Made by a program: the position numbers and the translations under genes. Source: Aminipila terrae (GTDB lineage: Bacteria; Bacillota; Clostridia; Peptostreptococcales; Anaerovoracaceae). Taken from it: DNA of 64,000 nt. Under the pieces are notes generated by a model. The model was given only the letters and a program-made list of their open reading frames with translations, was not told the DNA's origin and did no database searches. The stretch covers positions 3,448,405 to 3,512,404 of the forward strand of contig NZ_CP047591.1 of assembly GCF_010120715.1 (NCBI RefSeq), read 5' to 3'. Positions 36,104 through 46,287 of this stretch are shown piece after piece. Every line of letters begins with the position of its first letter. The first letter of the stretch is position 1.

Positions 36104-37150
36104 TCATTGCTTACAGTATTCCATAAAAGCTTTAAATACTGTGGGAATAGAGTATTGGTGCTGTATGTCTGTTCCAGTAACCCAGCTTAGCTCCGACTGG
36201 ACCCTGTCATCTGCAGTTGCAGTAACAAAAAAACCCTTCATATGCCATTCCAGGTGGCTGAAAACATGTTTAGACTGTTTTATGGGAACCATATCATGAA
36301 CACGAATCCCCATAGCAGATAAAAAATCCCTGGCCTGTTTTTCTGTTAAATAATCTTCTGCATTAGGAAATTCCCATAGGTTTGGCAGTAAACCTCCAGG
36401 CTTTCTTTTCTTCAATGCAAACTGTCCTTCTGAGGAAATAACAAAAACTGTCTTTTTCTCAACACTTCGCACCTTTTTTTGAATTTTAACAGGAATTTCT
36501 GATGTGGCCCCCAGCTTATTAGCCTGACAATGCCTTCTGATTGGGCATTCTGAACATTTAGGCTCTCCATTGGGCAAACAGATCGTTGCTCCTAAATCCA
36601 TCATAGCCTGATTAAAACTTCCTGGTTCCTTTTCGGAAACTAACTGAGCCATGACTTCCTGCATGTGTTTCTTATTTTTTGTATTATTGATGTCCTCACG
36701 GTTTGCCAGTATCCTGGCCATAATCCGTAAAACATTTCCATCTACTGCGGGAACTGCTTTGCCAAATGCAATAGAAGCAATAGCTCCTGCTGAATAAGGA
36801 CCGATTCCTGGAAGCTCCAGCAGGTGCTTAATCTCTGATGGAAGCTGCCCCTGATTTGTTTCCATTAAAATTTTGGCAGCTTTCTTTAAGTTTAGGGCCC
36901 TGTTATAATAACCCAATCCCTGCCAAAGTTTTAGTAATTTATCTTCCTCCACTTGGGAAAGAGCGGATACATCCGGTAACTCTGTAATAAACCTTACAAA
37001 ATATGGAACCACTGTGTCTACCCGGGTTTGTTGAAGCATTATTTCTGATATCCATACATTATAAGGAGTGGGATGACTTCTCCATGGCAGTACCCTGGCA
37101 TTTTTATGAAACCATTGGAGTAAGTCAGACTGAAACTGACTACTCCTCAT
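36104..37150 (-). CDS. mutY: A/G-specific adenine glycosylase
   Basis: The enzyme removes adenine opposite 8-oxoguanine in DNA. The 348 residues have the helix-hairpin-helix and catalytic region (LPWRSHPTPYNVWISEIML then LPGIGPYSAGAIASIAFGKA, with the catalytic Asp in AVDGNVLR). The iron-sulfur cluster cysteines are CLPNGEPKCSECPIRRHC near residue 205. A NUDIX-like C-terminal domain (VFVISSEGQFALKKRKPGGL, about 230-340) recognises 8-oxoguanine. The start overlaps the end of the cupin gene by 11 bases, so the two are probably co-transcribed with PFOR. Confidence 0.95.
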   Translation of the reverse strand: MRSSQFQSDLLQWFHKNARVLPWRSHPTPYNVWISEIMLQQTRVDTVVPYFVRFITELPDVSALSQVEEDKLLKLWQGLGYYNRALNLKKAAKILMETNQGQLPSEIKHLLELPGIGPYSAGAIASIAFGKAVPAVDGNVLRIMARILANREDINNTKNKKHMQEVMAQLVSEKEPGSFNQAMMDLGATICLPNGEPKCSECPIRRHCQANKLGATSEIPVKIQKKVRSVEKKTVFVISSEGQFALKKRKPGGLLPNLWEFPNAEDYLTEKQARDFLSAMGIRVHDMVPIKQSKHVFSHLEWHMKGFFVTATADDRVQSELSWVTGTDIQHQYSIPTVFKAFMEYCKQ

Positions 37151-37490
37151 TTTGCGGAAATACCACTACTAACATCATTTTAAAAGTTTCCTCTGCATAT
37201 ACTGCGTGTGGCTTTCTGGCGGGCATAATCAGGGTTTCATTGGCCTTCAAAACATAATCCACCCCATTTACTTTAAACTTACCAGTTCCTTCAAGGACAG
37301 TGACCATAGCATCTCCACTGGAATCATGTGAACTGATTTCTTCACCTTTTGCAAAAGCAAATAAAGTAATACTTACTGCTTTATTTTGAGCAAGTGTTTT
37401 ACTTACCACCTGACCTGGCAGTACTTCAACCTGACTGGCCAGTGAAATTACCTCTTCATGATTAATGTTTTTAATAAATGCATTTTTCAT
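37140..37490 (-). CDS. Small cupin-domain protein
   Basis: This 116-residue single-domain cupin has the two conserved motifs: KGEEISSHDSSGDAMVTVLE and then LIMPARKPHAVYAEETFKMM. The usual first-motif histidines are only partly present (one H in ISSHDSS), while the second motif has PHAV, so a metal site may be incomplete. The substrate is unknown. It begins 27 bases after PFOR and overlaps mutY, so it is in an operon with them. GGAGG upstream. Confidence 0.85.
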   Translation of the reverse strand: MKNAFIKNINHEEVISLASQVEVLPGQVVSKTLAQNKAVSITLFAFAKGEEISSHDSSGDAMVTVLEGTGKFKVNGVDYVLKANETLIMPARKPHAVYAEETFKMMLVVVFPQNEE

Positions 37491-37517
37491 TATTATTTTC
37501 CTCCTTTTTAATGTGTA

Positions 37518-40500
37518 TTATAATTCAGCTAGTCTTTTATACATTTCATACCGTTCTTTTGAAATCGTTTCTGCTTTCGTGAATAAATTTTCTGCCACAT
37601 CTGGATTGGTCTTAGCCAGAGAACTGTAGCGAATCTGATTCATTAGGAAATCACGGAAGTTATCTGTTGGTTCTTTGGAGTCTAGTATAAATGGGTGTTT
37701 CCCTTCTTTCCTTAAATCAGGATTATAACGATACAGATGCCAATACCCACATTTCACTGCTTTTTGAATGGTCTCCATACTTTTTTCCATGCCTTCCTTT
37801 ATTCCATGGCTGATACACGGTGCATAAGCAATGACAATAGATGGTCCTTTAAATTTTTCTGCTTCTGTTATGGCTTTGTTAAGCTGTGTATTATCTGCAT
37901 GAATTCCAACCTGGGCCACATAAACATTGCCGTAAGTCATCATCATTAAACCAAGATCTTTTTTTCCTGATTTTTTACCAGAAGAAGCAAATTTAGCAAC
38001 GGCTGCTGTAGGAGTGGATTTAGAAGCCTGTCCTCCTGTATTGGAATAGACTTCTGTGTCAAATACCAGCATATTAATGTCTTCTCCTGATGCTATCACA
38101 TGATCAAGTCCTCCAAAGCCAATATCATATGCCCATCCGTCGCCGCCAATAATCCACTGACTGCGTTTAATGAGATAATCTTTCCCCTGCTTTATGCTAT
38201 CTACCAGTTGCATGATTTTAGAATCTGGGTTCTTATATTCATCTAAGATTCCCATAAGATTATCACTTATCTTCTTGCTCATACTACCATCTTCTTTATT
38301 GGTAATCCACTCATCCATTAAATTCTTGATATTTGTCTCAATATTTGTCTCAAGAATCTGTCTCATATTGTCTTCCAGCTTTTTTCTCATTTGCTTAACG
38401 GCAAGATACATTCCAAATCCAAACTCTGCATTGTCTTCAAAAAGAGAACTTGCCCAGGAAGGCCCATTTCCGTCTTTATTTGTAGAATAGCAAATACTAG
38501 GTGCACTAGCTCCCCATATGGATGAACAGCCTGTGGCGTTGGCAATCATCAGGCGTTCCCCAAACAGTTGAGTAACCAGTTTGATATATGAGGTTTCCCC
38601 GCAACCGGCACATGCCCCGGAGAACTCTATTAAAGGTTCCCTAAACTGAGTGTCTTTAAAAGAAGTTCCCAGTTTTATATCTGTCTTATACCCTATTTCA
38701 CAATTGGCAAACTTCCAGTTTTCAATTTGCTGATTTTGTGTGGTGGCAGGCTTCATAATTAGTGCTTTATCCTTTGCCGGACAAATATCTGCACAATTAC
38801 CACAGCCAGTGCAATCCATTGGACTTATCTGCATTCTGAAATGTAATCCTTCCAAAGATTTACCCATGGCATTTACCGTTTTGAAAGAAGCTGGAGCCTT
38901 TTTTAATTCCTCTTCCGTAAGCAGAAACGGTCTTATTACTGAATGAGGACAAATATAAGAGCATTGGTTACATTGTATGCAATTTTCTTCTATCCACTCT
39001 GGTACATCCACTGCAATTCCACGCTTTTCATAGGCTGTAGTACCAGAAGGAAAAGTTCCATCTTCTCTGCCTCTAAACGCGCTGACAGGTAAATTATGCC
39101 CCTTGTGTGCCTGCATGGGACGCATAATATTTCTGATAAAATCAGGTTCTCCGTAAAACTCCTTACTCTCCTGGTCTGTACTGACATTGGCCCAGGACTC
39201 TGGTACATTTATCCGGTGAATCATTTCAACACCCTTATGGATTGCTTCCTGATTCATCTGAACCACCTTGTCTCCTTTTTTATTATAGGAATAAGCTACA
39301 GCCTTTTCCAGTTCCTTCATAAACTCCTCTTCAGGAAGAATTCCAATCAGCTTAAAAAAAGCTCCCTGCATTATGGTATTAATACGGTTATCCAGTCCAA
39401 TGTCCTCTGCCAGCTTAATTGCGTTAATGGTGTAAAACTTTATATTTTTCTGGGCAATGATTTTTTTATAACTATTTGGAAGATATTCTTCCAGTTGTTT
39501 ATCTGTCCATTGGCAATTAAGAACAAATGTTCCATCTTGCTTTATATCGTCCAGAATGTCATATTTATTAACATAAGATTGATTGTGGCAGGCAATATAA
39601 TCTGCATTTTTAACCAGATATGCTGATTTGACCGGTGATTTGCCAAAACGCAGATGAGAGATGGTAACACCCCCGGACTTTTTTGAGTCATACTCAAAAT
39701 AGGCCTGAACATTATTTTCTGTTTTATTTCCTATAATCATAATTGCCTGTTTGTTAGATCCCACAGTTCCATCGGAACCAAGCCCCCAGATCTTACAGGA
39801 CATACGTTCCAGTGGCTCTGTAGCAGGTATATCTGCACTTTCCAATGAGGTATTGGTCACATCATCAACAATTCCAACCGTAAAATGTGTTTTGGGATAT
39901 TTTTGCTTTAAATTTTCAAATACTGCTGTAATATCATTAGGGCAGGTATCCTTTGAACCTAAACCATACCTTCCCCCAATAATCATAGGAGCTTCCTCCA
40001 TTCCAATGTAACAACTGCATATATCCAGATACAAAGGTTCACCAGTAGCCCCCGGTTCTTTCGTTCGATCGAGAACTGCAATCTTTCTTACGGTTTTTGG
40101 AACACAGTTCAGGAAATGTTTTATAGAAAAAGGGCGAAACAGATGTATTTTTACTAAACCATATTTTTCTCCCTTTGCGTTGTGATAATCCACCGTTTCT
40201 TCAATAGTTCCGGTTATTGAACCCATGGCAATAATAACGTACTCTGCATCTGATGCTCCATAATAATCAAATAAGCCATATTTTCTACCAGTTTTTTTAT
40301 GCATCTTTTCTAAATATTCTTCTACAATAGGAATAAGATTATTATAGAATGGATTTCCTGCTTCTCTGCCCTGAAAATAAATATCAGGATTCTGAGCGGT
40401 ACCACGGACTACCGGATGATTGGGTGACAGAGCTCTTTCCCTGAATTTCCTGATTTCATCATAATCAACCATTTCTGCATAGTCTGAATACTCCAGTCCT

Positions 40501-41051
40501 TCTACCTTTTGTATCTCATGAGAAGTACGAAATCCATCAAAGAAATGCACAAAGGGTAATCTTCCTTTAATGGCTGCCATATGAGCTACCGGTGCCAGGT
40601 CCATTACTTCCTGTACCGAGCCGCTGGCTAACATGGCGCATCCAGTCTGCCTTACTGCCATAACGTCCTGATGATCACCAAATATGCTGAGAGCATGAGT
40701 GGAGATTGCTCTTGCACTGACATGAAGAACACCAGGCAGTAATTCGCCTGCTACTTTATACAGATTGGGAATCATCAGCAATAAACCTTGAGAAGCCGTA
40801 AAGGTAGTGGTTAATGCTCCTGCCTGCAAAGAACCGTGAAAGGCTCCTGCCGCTCCTGCCTCAGACTGCATTTCAACCAGACTCACTTCCTGGTTGAATA
40901 TATTTTTTGTTCCCCTGGCAGACCATTCATCTGTAATCTCAGCCATGCCAGATGATGGTGTTATGGGATAGATAGTGGCAACATCTGTAAAAGCATATGC
41001 TGCATATGCTGCTGCCATATTACCATCTAAAGTCATCTTTATTTTTGACAT
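37518..41051 (-). CDS. nifJ: Pyruvate:ferredoxin (flavodoxin) oxidoreductase
   Basis: This 1177-residue single-chain enzyme cleaves pyruvate to acetyl-CoA and CO2 and passes electrons to ferredoxin, the central step of the fermentation that feeds AckA. It has the alpha/gamma domains at the N-terminus (MTLDGNMAAAYAAYAFTDVA, then FDGFRTSHEIQKVEGL). Two ferredoxin clusters follow (CIQCNQCSYICPHSV about 695 and CTGCGNCADICPAK about 745), and a C-terminal thiamine diphosphate domain (IGGDGWAYDIGFGGLDHVIA). The length is normal. The ATG has GGGAG upstream. A DUF3787 gene lies 27 bases before it, with the cupin and mutY after. Confidence 0.97.
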   Translation of the reverse strand: MSKIKMTLDGNMAAAYAAYAFTDVATIYPITPSSGMAEITDEWSARGTKNIFNQEVSLVEMQSEAGAAGAFHGSLQAGALTTTFTASQGLLLMIPNLYKVAGELLPGVLHVSARAISTHALSIFGDHQDVMAVRQTGCAMLASGSVQEVMDLAPVAHMAAIKGRLPFVHFFDGFRTSHEIQKVEGLEYSDYAEMVDYDEIRKFRERALSPNHPVVRGTAQNPDIYFQGREAGNPFYNNLIPIVEEYLEKMHKKTGRKYGLFDYYGASDAEYVIIAMGSITGTIEETVDYHNAKGEKYGLVKIHLFRPFSIKHFLNCVPKTVRKIAVLDRTKEPGATGEPLYLDICSCYIGMEEAPMIIGGRYGLGSKDTCPNDITAVFENLKQKYPKTHFTVGIVDDVTNTSLESADIPATEPLERMSCKIWGLGSDGTVGSNKQAIMIIGNKTENNVQAYFEYDSKKSGGVTISHLRFGKSPVKSAYLVKNADYIACHNQSYVNKYDILDDIKQDGTFVLNCQWTDKQLEEYLPNSYKKIIAQKNIKFYTINAIKLAEDIGLDNRINTIMQGAFFKLIGILPEEEFMKELEKAVAYSYNKKGDKVVQMNQEAIHKGVEMIHRINVPESWANVSTDQESKEFYGEPDFIRNIMRPMQAHKGHNLPVSAFRGREDGTFPSGTTAYEKRGIAVDVPEWIEENCIQCNQCSYICPHSVIRPFLLTEEELKKAPASFKTVNAMGKSLEGLHFRMQISPMDCTGCGNCADICPAKDKALIMKPATTQNQQIENWKFANCEIGYKTDIKLGTSFKDTQFREPLIEFSGACAGCGETSYIKLVTQLFGERLMIANATGCSSIWGASAPSICYSTNKDGNGPSWASSLFEDNAEFGFGMYLAVKQMRKKLEDNMRQILETNIETNIKNLMDEWITNKEDGSMSKKISDNLMGILDEYKNPDSKIMQLVDSIKQGKDYLIKRSQWIIGGDGWAYDIGFGGLDHVIASGEDINMLVFDTEVYSNTGGQASKSTPTAAVAKFASSGKKSGKKDLGLMMMTYGNVYVAQVGIHADNTQLNKAITEAEKFKGPSIVIAYAPCISHGIKEGMEKSMETIQKAVKCGYWHLYRYNPDLRKEGKHPFILDSKEPTDNFRDFLMNQIRYSSLAKTNPDVAENLFTKAETISKERYEMYKRLAEL

Positions 41052-41078
41052 TATTACTCTCCCGTTCTACGATATTTT

Positions 41079-41273
41079 CTACAACTGGCTACCGTTATCT
41101 ACCCAGTTCTTGGCCTTTTCCATCTGATATTCTGATGGAATATTTACATTAGTTTCCTTATCTATTTGCTCCATGTTATTCCATGCTGCTGTCATTTCAC
41201 AGTTAGTATCATCTGACTGATTTAATCTGGCGTTATGAAATCCGCTTAAAATGTCTTTATGGTTATCCTGCAT
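41079..41273 (-). CDS. DUF3787 family spore surface-like protein
   Basis: This 64-residue acidic protein has the DUF3787 pattern MTAAWNNMEQIDKETNVNIP then SEYQMEKAKNWVDNG. The family includes the CDIF630_02480 spore surface protein of Clostridioides difficile. GGAGG lies upstream of the ATG. It lies 27 bases before PFOR, but a link between the two is not evident. Confidence 0.75.
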   Translation of the reverse strand: MQDNHKDILSGFHNARLNQSDDTNCEMTAAWNNMEQIDKETNVNIPSEYQMEKAKNWVDNGSQL

Positions 41274-41471
41274 TATTAATCATCCTCCCAAATCTTAAAA
41301 TAAGTGATACCTTTAAAATTTCCAAAAAAACAATATATTATGCTCTGTTTAACATATTTTTCTAAAATATATCCATACTAAAGACTTAAAAATAATCCCA
41401 CAAAAAAAGAGTGGGTTACAACCTTTAAATCAGGCTGCTTATCCAACTCCTTTTTTATGCTATATTATATT

Positions 41472-42416
41472 TTATCTGGCGCAGTTGCTTTCTGTACCTA
41501 TTAGTATCCTCAAGCCGTGTTCCAACTCTGGTATTACATAGCTGAGACTTTCTTCCACCGCCTTTGGACTACCTGGCAGATTCAGGATTAAAGTGGATTT
41601 CCGGATTCCACATACTGCTCTTGACAGCATGGCCCTCTTAGTGATCTGCATGCTGTATGCACGTATGGCCTCTGGTATTCCAGGTACCAGACGTTCTGAT
41701 ATACTTTGTGTAGCCTCTGGCATACAGTCTCTTTCTGAAAATCCCGTTCCTCCCGTTGTTAAAATTAAATCAGCAATATTATAATCACATATGGTTTTCA
41801 TTTCCTCCGCCAGAAGATGAATATCATCTGGAAGAATTGTCTCATAAACCACCTTATATCCAAAATTATTAACAATACTGCATATAACAGGTCCGCTTAC
41901 ATTCTCTCTTTTTCCTGCAAAACCAGAATCACTGGAAGTAATGACAGCCACTCGGATAGAATCTTTGTCAGAGGGCTTTCTTCTAGCCTCTATCACTGAT
42001 ATTTCATCATTTTCATGGATAGTGCCCCCAGACAGAACCCGGGCAAAAATCCCCTTTTCAGGCATAATACACTCTCCCATTTTATGGTATATACTACATG
42101 GATTATTGCACTCTTTTCCTATCTGTGATACTTCCAGTAATACTTCATTACATTTAAGCAGAGTATCCACTGAAAGGCAATGGAAATCAATTCCTTCCAT
42201 GATTAAATTCTCACCAAATGCACCTTCCGTAATCACTGCACCTTTACTTTTAAACTCCTGAATGACTTCATGTGACAGAAGGCTGACCTGCCTGTGCCAT
42301 TTTCCTGCATGGGCATCACCGTTTATACCATAATCTTTTATAAATTCTCCAACATGTACATTTTTCTTCTGTGTACCCTTTTCTTCGCTAATGCACACTG
42401 CAAGTATTTTTCCCAT
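41472..42416 (-). CDS. MOSC domain fused to MogA/MoaB-type molybdopterin adenylyltransferase
   Basis: This 314-residue fusion has a MOSC domain at residues 1-140 (GIDFHCLSVDTLLKCNEVLL and the cysteine in QIGKECNNPCSIY) and a MogA/MoaB domain at about 150-314 (VITSSDSGFAGKR, then LILTTGGTGFSERDCMPEAT and LPGSPKAVEESLS). The MOSC part is linked to sulfur transfer to molybdenum cofactor, and the MogA part adenylates molybdopterin. It starts 14 bases after moaA, and GGGAGG overlaps the end of that gene. Together they make and activate molybdenum cofactor; further moa genes are not in this window. Confidence 0.9.
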   Translation of the reverse strand: MGKILAVCISEEKGTQKKNVHVGEFIKDYGINGDAHAGKWHRQVSLLSHEVIQEFKSKGAVITEGAFGENLIMEGIDFHCLSVDTLLKCNEVLLEVSQIGKECNNPCSIYHKMGECIMPEKGIFARVLSGGTIHENDEISVIEARRKPSDKDSIRVAVITSSDSGFAGKRENVSGPVICSIVNNFGYKVVYETILPDDIHLLAEEMKTICDYNIADLILTTGGTGFSERDCMPEATQSISERLVPGIPEAIRAYSMQITKRAMLSRAVCGIRKSTLILNLPGSPKAVEESLSYVIPELEHGLRILIGTESNCAR

Positions 42417-42430
42417 AAGACCTCCCTGAT

Positions 42431-43411
42431 TTATCCACCAATCTGTGACATTGTTACCTGCCCAATCTTTCCATCTTCATTATCACTTTTAAATTTATGG
42501 CCTGCAGGTTTATCATAGATATTCTGCCAGATTGCCTGTTCCAAAGCCATGTTACCGTTGCTTTTCCTTAAAATATTTTTCAGGTCGAGATTTTCAGCAT
42601 AGTATAGACAGGTTTTTAAGCAACCATCTGAAGTGACCCTGACTCTGTTACAATTTCCACAAAACTGATGGGATAAAGCACTGATAAAGCCAATTTTTCC
42701 TTTAAATCCCTTTATGGAATAATAATGGGCTGGTCCATTTCCATACATAGTCTCTGTTAATTGCAGCGTTCCATAAGTCTTTTCCAATAATTTCATTATC
42801 TTATCTTCACTCCAGCTAGTAAAGTTCTTTCCGGGCCCAATAGGCATCATTTCAATAAATCGGACATTTAACCTGGAATCTTTTGCAAGAGCTGCCATGT
42901 TTATAATATCACACGAATCCATCAGTTCTGACGGAACACAATTTATTTTTACATTAAGATGCTCATATGCTAACGCTTGTTCTACAGATTCAAGAACTTT
43001 TTCCAAAGCATCTTTACTTGTAATTTTTCTATAAATCTCCCCATTTAAAGTATCCAGACTAATATTAATCCCATCCAGTCCGGCTTTGATCAAATCAGGC
43101 AGATATTCTTTTAGCTTTACTCCATTTGTTGTCAGGGTAACCCTTTGTATTCCCTGAAGCCTTTTAATCTGTTCAATTAAACCCGTCACATCTTTCCTTA
43201 GTAAAGGCTCTCCCCCAGTTATCTTTATATTATTAATTCCCAGGGAGATAAAAGATTGGCATAGCCTTATAATTTCCTCATCTGTAAGAATATCTTGTGA
43301 ATGCAGCTGCTCCACTCCTTCATCTGGTATACAGTAAACGCAGCGCAGATTACACTTGTCAGTTACAGAAATTCTCACATAATCAATTTTTCTTTTACTG
43401 TAATCAAACAT
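42431..43411 (-). CDS. moaA: GTP 3',8-cyclase MoaA
   Basis: This radical SAM enzyme makes the first intermediate of molybdenum cofactor from GTP. The 326 residues have the radical SAM cluster CNLRCVYC (CX3CX2C, about residue 20) and the second cluster CGNCNRVRVTSDGCLKTC. The conserved C-terminal double glycine (QIGG) is needed for its activity. The ATG has AAAGGACC upstream. It follows the GGDEF gene by 22 bases and precedes the MOSC-MogA gene. Confidence 0.96.
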   Translation of the reverse strand: MFDYSKRKIDYVRISVTDKCNLRCVYCIPDEGVEQLHSQDILTDEEIIRLCQSFISLGINNIKITGGEPLLRKDVTGLIEQIKRLQGIQRVTLTTNGVKLKEYLPDLIKAGLDGINISLDTLNGEIYRKITSKDALEKVLESVEQALAYEHLNVKINCVPSELMDSCDIINMAALAKDSRLNVRFIEMMPIGPGKNFTSWSEDKIMKLLEKTYGTLQLTETMYGNGPAHYYSIKGFKGKIGFISALSHQFCGNCNRVRVTSDGCLKTCLYYAENLDLKNILRKSNGNMALEQAIWQNIYDKPAGHKFKSDNEDGKIGQVTMSQIGG

Positions 43412-43433
43412 AGAGGTCCTTTCTCAAATGACA

Positions 43434-44957
43434 TTACCCCTCAACTCTGTTTCTCCCATTTTGTTTGGCTTTGTATAATAAATCATCTGTTTTTTTTACA
43501 AAATCTCTGGTATATTCCGTTTTATATTGACTTACGCCTATGCTTACTGTCAATTTTAAATTCTGGTCAAACTCATAGTGTTCTATACTACTTCTGATTT
43601 TCTCCCCTGTTTCATAAGCTTTGTTTAAGTCTGTATCTGGAAGTATAATGATAAATTCTTCTCCACCAAACCTTCCTACATACCCATTGTCATCAACTGT
43701 GGTCATTAAAATACCCGCTATGGTTTTAAGAACACAATCTCCGAATAAATGTCCATAGGTGTCATTTACTTTCTTAAAATAATCAATGTCAATCATCAGC
43801 AAAGACAATCTTTTTAAATAACCCGCTTCATTTATCTCTCTATCCAGTAATTCAAAGGAATATTGATGGTTATACAGATTAGTTAATCCATCCCGGATAC
43901 TTTTCTGGTGTAGTTCTTCATTTTTCTTTCTTAACTCATATTCAATACTGATATCCTGCATCACAATAGCAGCCCCTAAAAAATCATTGATTTTTTTGTC
44001 CCATATAGGAATAGCGTGCACATTGACGGGAATCCGTGTCCCCTTTTTCTTTACGATTTCAATATCATAATAATTTATATCCTGCTGTAAAAGAGGTAAT
44101 GTGAATTTTTCTTTTGTTGCATAATCAAATAATATGGTAATTTTTTTGTTAATAAGTTCATTTTCTTCATATCCTAACATACTTAATGTATGACTAGAAA
44201 CTTTTATCAACTCACCCTTTTCATTTACTACTATAACCATATCGATTATTTTATTTTCAACTTCCTCCAATACAACCTTTTCTGGAATCATTAAGAATTT
44301 ATATTTTCCAATTACTCTGTAAGTTCCCATAATCATAATCAAGGCATACAACTGCCCCATAAGGGGAAAATCATTATACCCAGCCATGGGAAGGATGGTC
44401 TGTGTCAGTAAGTTCAGGGTAAATGGTATAATGGATGAAATAATTAATATTTTCGCTTGCAATTTTATTCTTTTACTATTTGTTCTTGCCCCCCATAAAA
44501 AAATTAACAGGATACTCATCAGCAAAAATGAAAAGTTGTATAAAAAGTCTCCTATATAAAATATATGAGTTATCATTGTTGGCGTTTTAATCCCTTTTCC
44601 AAATAAGAAAACAGACATATAAAAGAAAAGTGCTGCCGGTGAAAATATTAAAATCCGAACTATATTGTTTTTAGCAAAAATATTATCTGTCATTAAAAGA
44701 ACTAAATATAATGTGATTGCACTAAAGCTGCACCATCCTATGGCAGAAACTTTATTCCAAAAGCTAAAAACCTCCTTATTATATGACAAGTAAGCAAAGG
44801 CATATGCAAAAGACCAGATTGCATAGCTTGTACATAGTAAAAGAAAAAACCTGTTTATTGTTGATTTTCTATTTTTTTTATATGTGTATATTCCAATATA
44901 CATATATGCAAATACTGCAACTAACGACAATGCAGAAAATATACTATCATAATCCAT
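43434..44957 (-). CDS. Membrane-bound diguanylate cyclase (7TM-PAS-GGDEF)
   Basis: This 507-residue protein has about seven membrane segments at the N-terminus (about 1-225, of the histidine-kinase 7TM type), a PAS domain (about 230-345, KVVLEEVENKIIDMVIVVNE), and a GGDEF domain (about 350-505). The active motif RFGGEEFIIILPDTD is intact and the segment GLTNLYNHQYSFELLD is typical, so it probably makes cyclic-di-GMP. It ends 22 bases before moaA and may share a transcript with moaA and mogA. The terminator of the next gene lies just upstream of its start. Confidence 0.93.
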   Translation of the reverse strand: MDYDSIFSALSLVAVFAYMYIGIYTYKKNRKSTINRFFLLLCTSYAIWSFAYAFAYLSYNKEVFSFWNKVSAIGWCSFSAITLYLVLLMTDNIFAKNNIVRILIFSPAALFFYMSVFLFGKGIKTPTMITHIFYIGDFLYNFSFLLMSILLIFLWGARTNSKRIKLQAKILIISSIIPFTLNLLTQTILPMAGYNDFPLMGQLYALIMIMGTYRVIGKYKFLMIPEKVVLEEVENKIIDMVIVVNEKGELIKVSSHTLSMLGYEENELINKKITILFDYATKEKFTLPLLQQDINYYDIEIVKKKGTRIPVNVHAIPIWDKKINDFLGAAIVMQDISIEYELRKKNEELHQKSIRDGLTNLYNHQYSFELLDREINEAGYLKRLSLLMIDIDYFKKVNDTYGHLFGDCVLKTIAGILMTTVDDNGYVGRFGGEEFIIILPDTDLNKAYETGEKIRSSIEHYEFDQNLKLTVSIGVSQYKTEYTRDFVKKTDDLLYKAKQNGRNRVEG

Positions 44958-44985
44958 CCATCATTTTCCTCTTTTTATTAAAAAA

Positions 44986-45003
44986 AAGCCCCTTAGGGGC
45001 TTA
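44986..45003 (-). terminator. Terminator of TIGR00300 gene, overlapping its stop
   Basis: AAGCCCCT with AGGGGCTT, followed on the minus strand by TTTTTTT. The stop codon is at the stem base. Confidence 0.8.
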
Positions 45004-46092
45004 AATGTTAAGGCCTTTACAAAGATTTCCTACAAAATCCTGTACATTGGTTACGATACCCTTTGCTCCTAAGCTTCCTCTGTCACCAAGCTTATTCACA
45101 GCAAATTCAGCAGTATCTACAGTATAGAAGAACACTTCCCTTATGGTTCCATCTGAAAGAACCCTGTAAGTAGGCGTCATATTTCCTGAAGCAATGGTAT
45201 GCAAAGTTGTAGCCATTCCAACAACAGTAGTAGCTTTTCGAAGATGCGACCTCATAGCATCCTGACCATCGTATGTATGCTCGTATACATCTGGTAATGG
45301 TCCGTCATCTCTTATTGATCCATTTAACACAAAAGGTACATGATTTTTTACCAGACTGTACATAATCCCATCAGCAATCTTTTCCTTCTCAATAAAGTTT
45401 GCAATAGATCCATGCAGGTTAACTTTGTTAATGGTGTCAATATGATTATAATGTCCATTAAAATGCGGCCTTTGTGAATAAAGATCCTGTCCAAGGGCAG
45501 TCCCCAGAAGACCTGCTTCAAGATCGTGTGTTGCCAGTGCATTACCTGCCAAAAGTGCATGGACATATCCATTTTCTATTAACTTTGAAAAGCATTTTCT
45601 TGCTTCAATATCAAAAGTGCAGGCAGGTCCAAGGACCCATACAACATATCCGTTTTCTTTTTCATGTTTCAAAAGTCCGTTTATAAAATCATAATCACAG
45701 GTAAAACCTGTTTCCCTGCTTCTACCCTGTCTGAAAGCAAATGCCTCTTCTTTTTTTTGTTCCTCAGACCTGAAACAATCTGTATGAACGTAAATACCTT
45801 CCTCACAGTCTTCTGTGCGGCCCATTACTACAGCATCACCGCTGCGAATATTTCTAAACTCTCTGACAAATATTTTTCCGTCTTCATATATTGCAACACA
45901 ATCCATTCTTGTGTCTTCTGCCAGAAGCCATTTACCATTTATTTTATAATATTCTGGAAAGATAGAAGTTGCATGGAATCCCAATGGAGCCACCATGTCC
46001 TTGGGTGCATATTCTAAAACTGCATCTGAAGAATTTATAAATTTATCTGATGAAAAATCTGGTTCACAATATTTATTTAATTTAAAAAGCAT
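45001..46092 (-). CDS. TIGR00300 (LOR/SDH-type) family protein, possible ornithine cyclodeaminase
   Basis: This 363-residue cytoplasmic protein matches the stand-alone form of the TIGR00300/LOR-SDH conserved region. It begins VLEYAPKDMVAPLGFHATSI-type sequence and has VWVLGPACTFDIEARKCFSK, an NAD-binding-like segment NGYVHALLAGNALATHDLEA, and DGQDAMRSHLRKATTVVGMA. A Methanococcus relative is known as an ornithine cyclodeaminase and a cyanobacterial relative is the C-terminal part of arginine dihydrolase AgrE, so conversion of ornithine to proline is possible. The reaction is not proven. AAGGAC upstream of the ATG. Confidence 0.75.
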   Translation of the reverse strand: MLFKLNKYCEPDFSSDKFINSSDAVLEYAPKDMVAPLGFHATSIFPEYYKINGKWLLAEDTRMDCVAIYEDGKIFVREFRNIRSGDAVVMGRTEDCEEGIYVHTDCFRSEEQKKEEAFAFRQGRSRETGFTCDYDFINGLLKHEKENGYVVWVLGPACTFDIEARKCFSKLIENGYVHALLAGNALATHDLEAGLLGTALGQDLYSQRPHFNGHYNHIDTINKVNLHGSIANFIEKEKIADGIMYSLVKNHVPFVLNGSIRDDGPLPDVYEHTYDGQDAMRSHLRKATTVVGMATTLHTIASGNMTPTYRVLSDGTIREVFFYTVDTAEFAVNKLGDRGSLGAKGIVTNVQDFVGNLCKGLNI

Positions 46093-46287
46093 AACTATGT
46101 CCTTCTTCGTTTCTACAAAATTTTTAAAAATAGTATAACATATAATTCTTATTTATCCAAGCAGGATATAATATATTTTAAATTCAGAAGAATCATAAAT
46201 TCATCCTATACAAATTGCAAATGGGTAACAAAACAGGTATTCCCAGCATATTCTTATTATACCAAATAAATATATGGGGGAAATTAT

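Noticed and set aside
41380..41465. Possible molybdenum-cofactor riboswitch near mogA
   Set aside because: The hairpin lies downstream of the mogA stop, not upstream of a moa gene, and lacks the required conserved core; a terminator is more likely.
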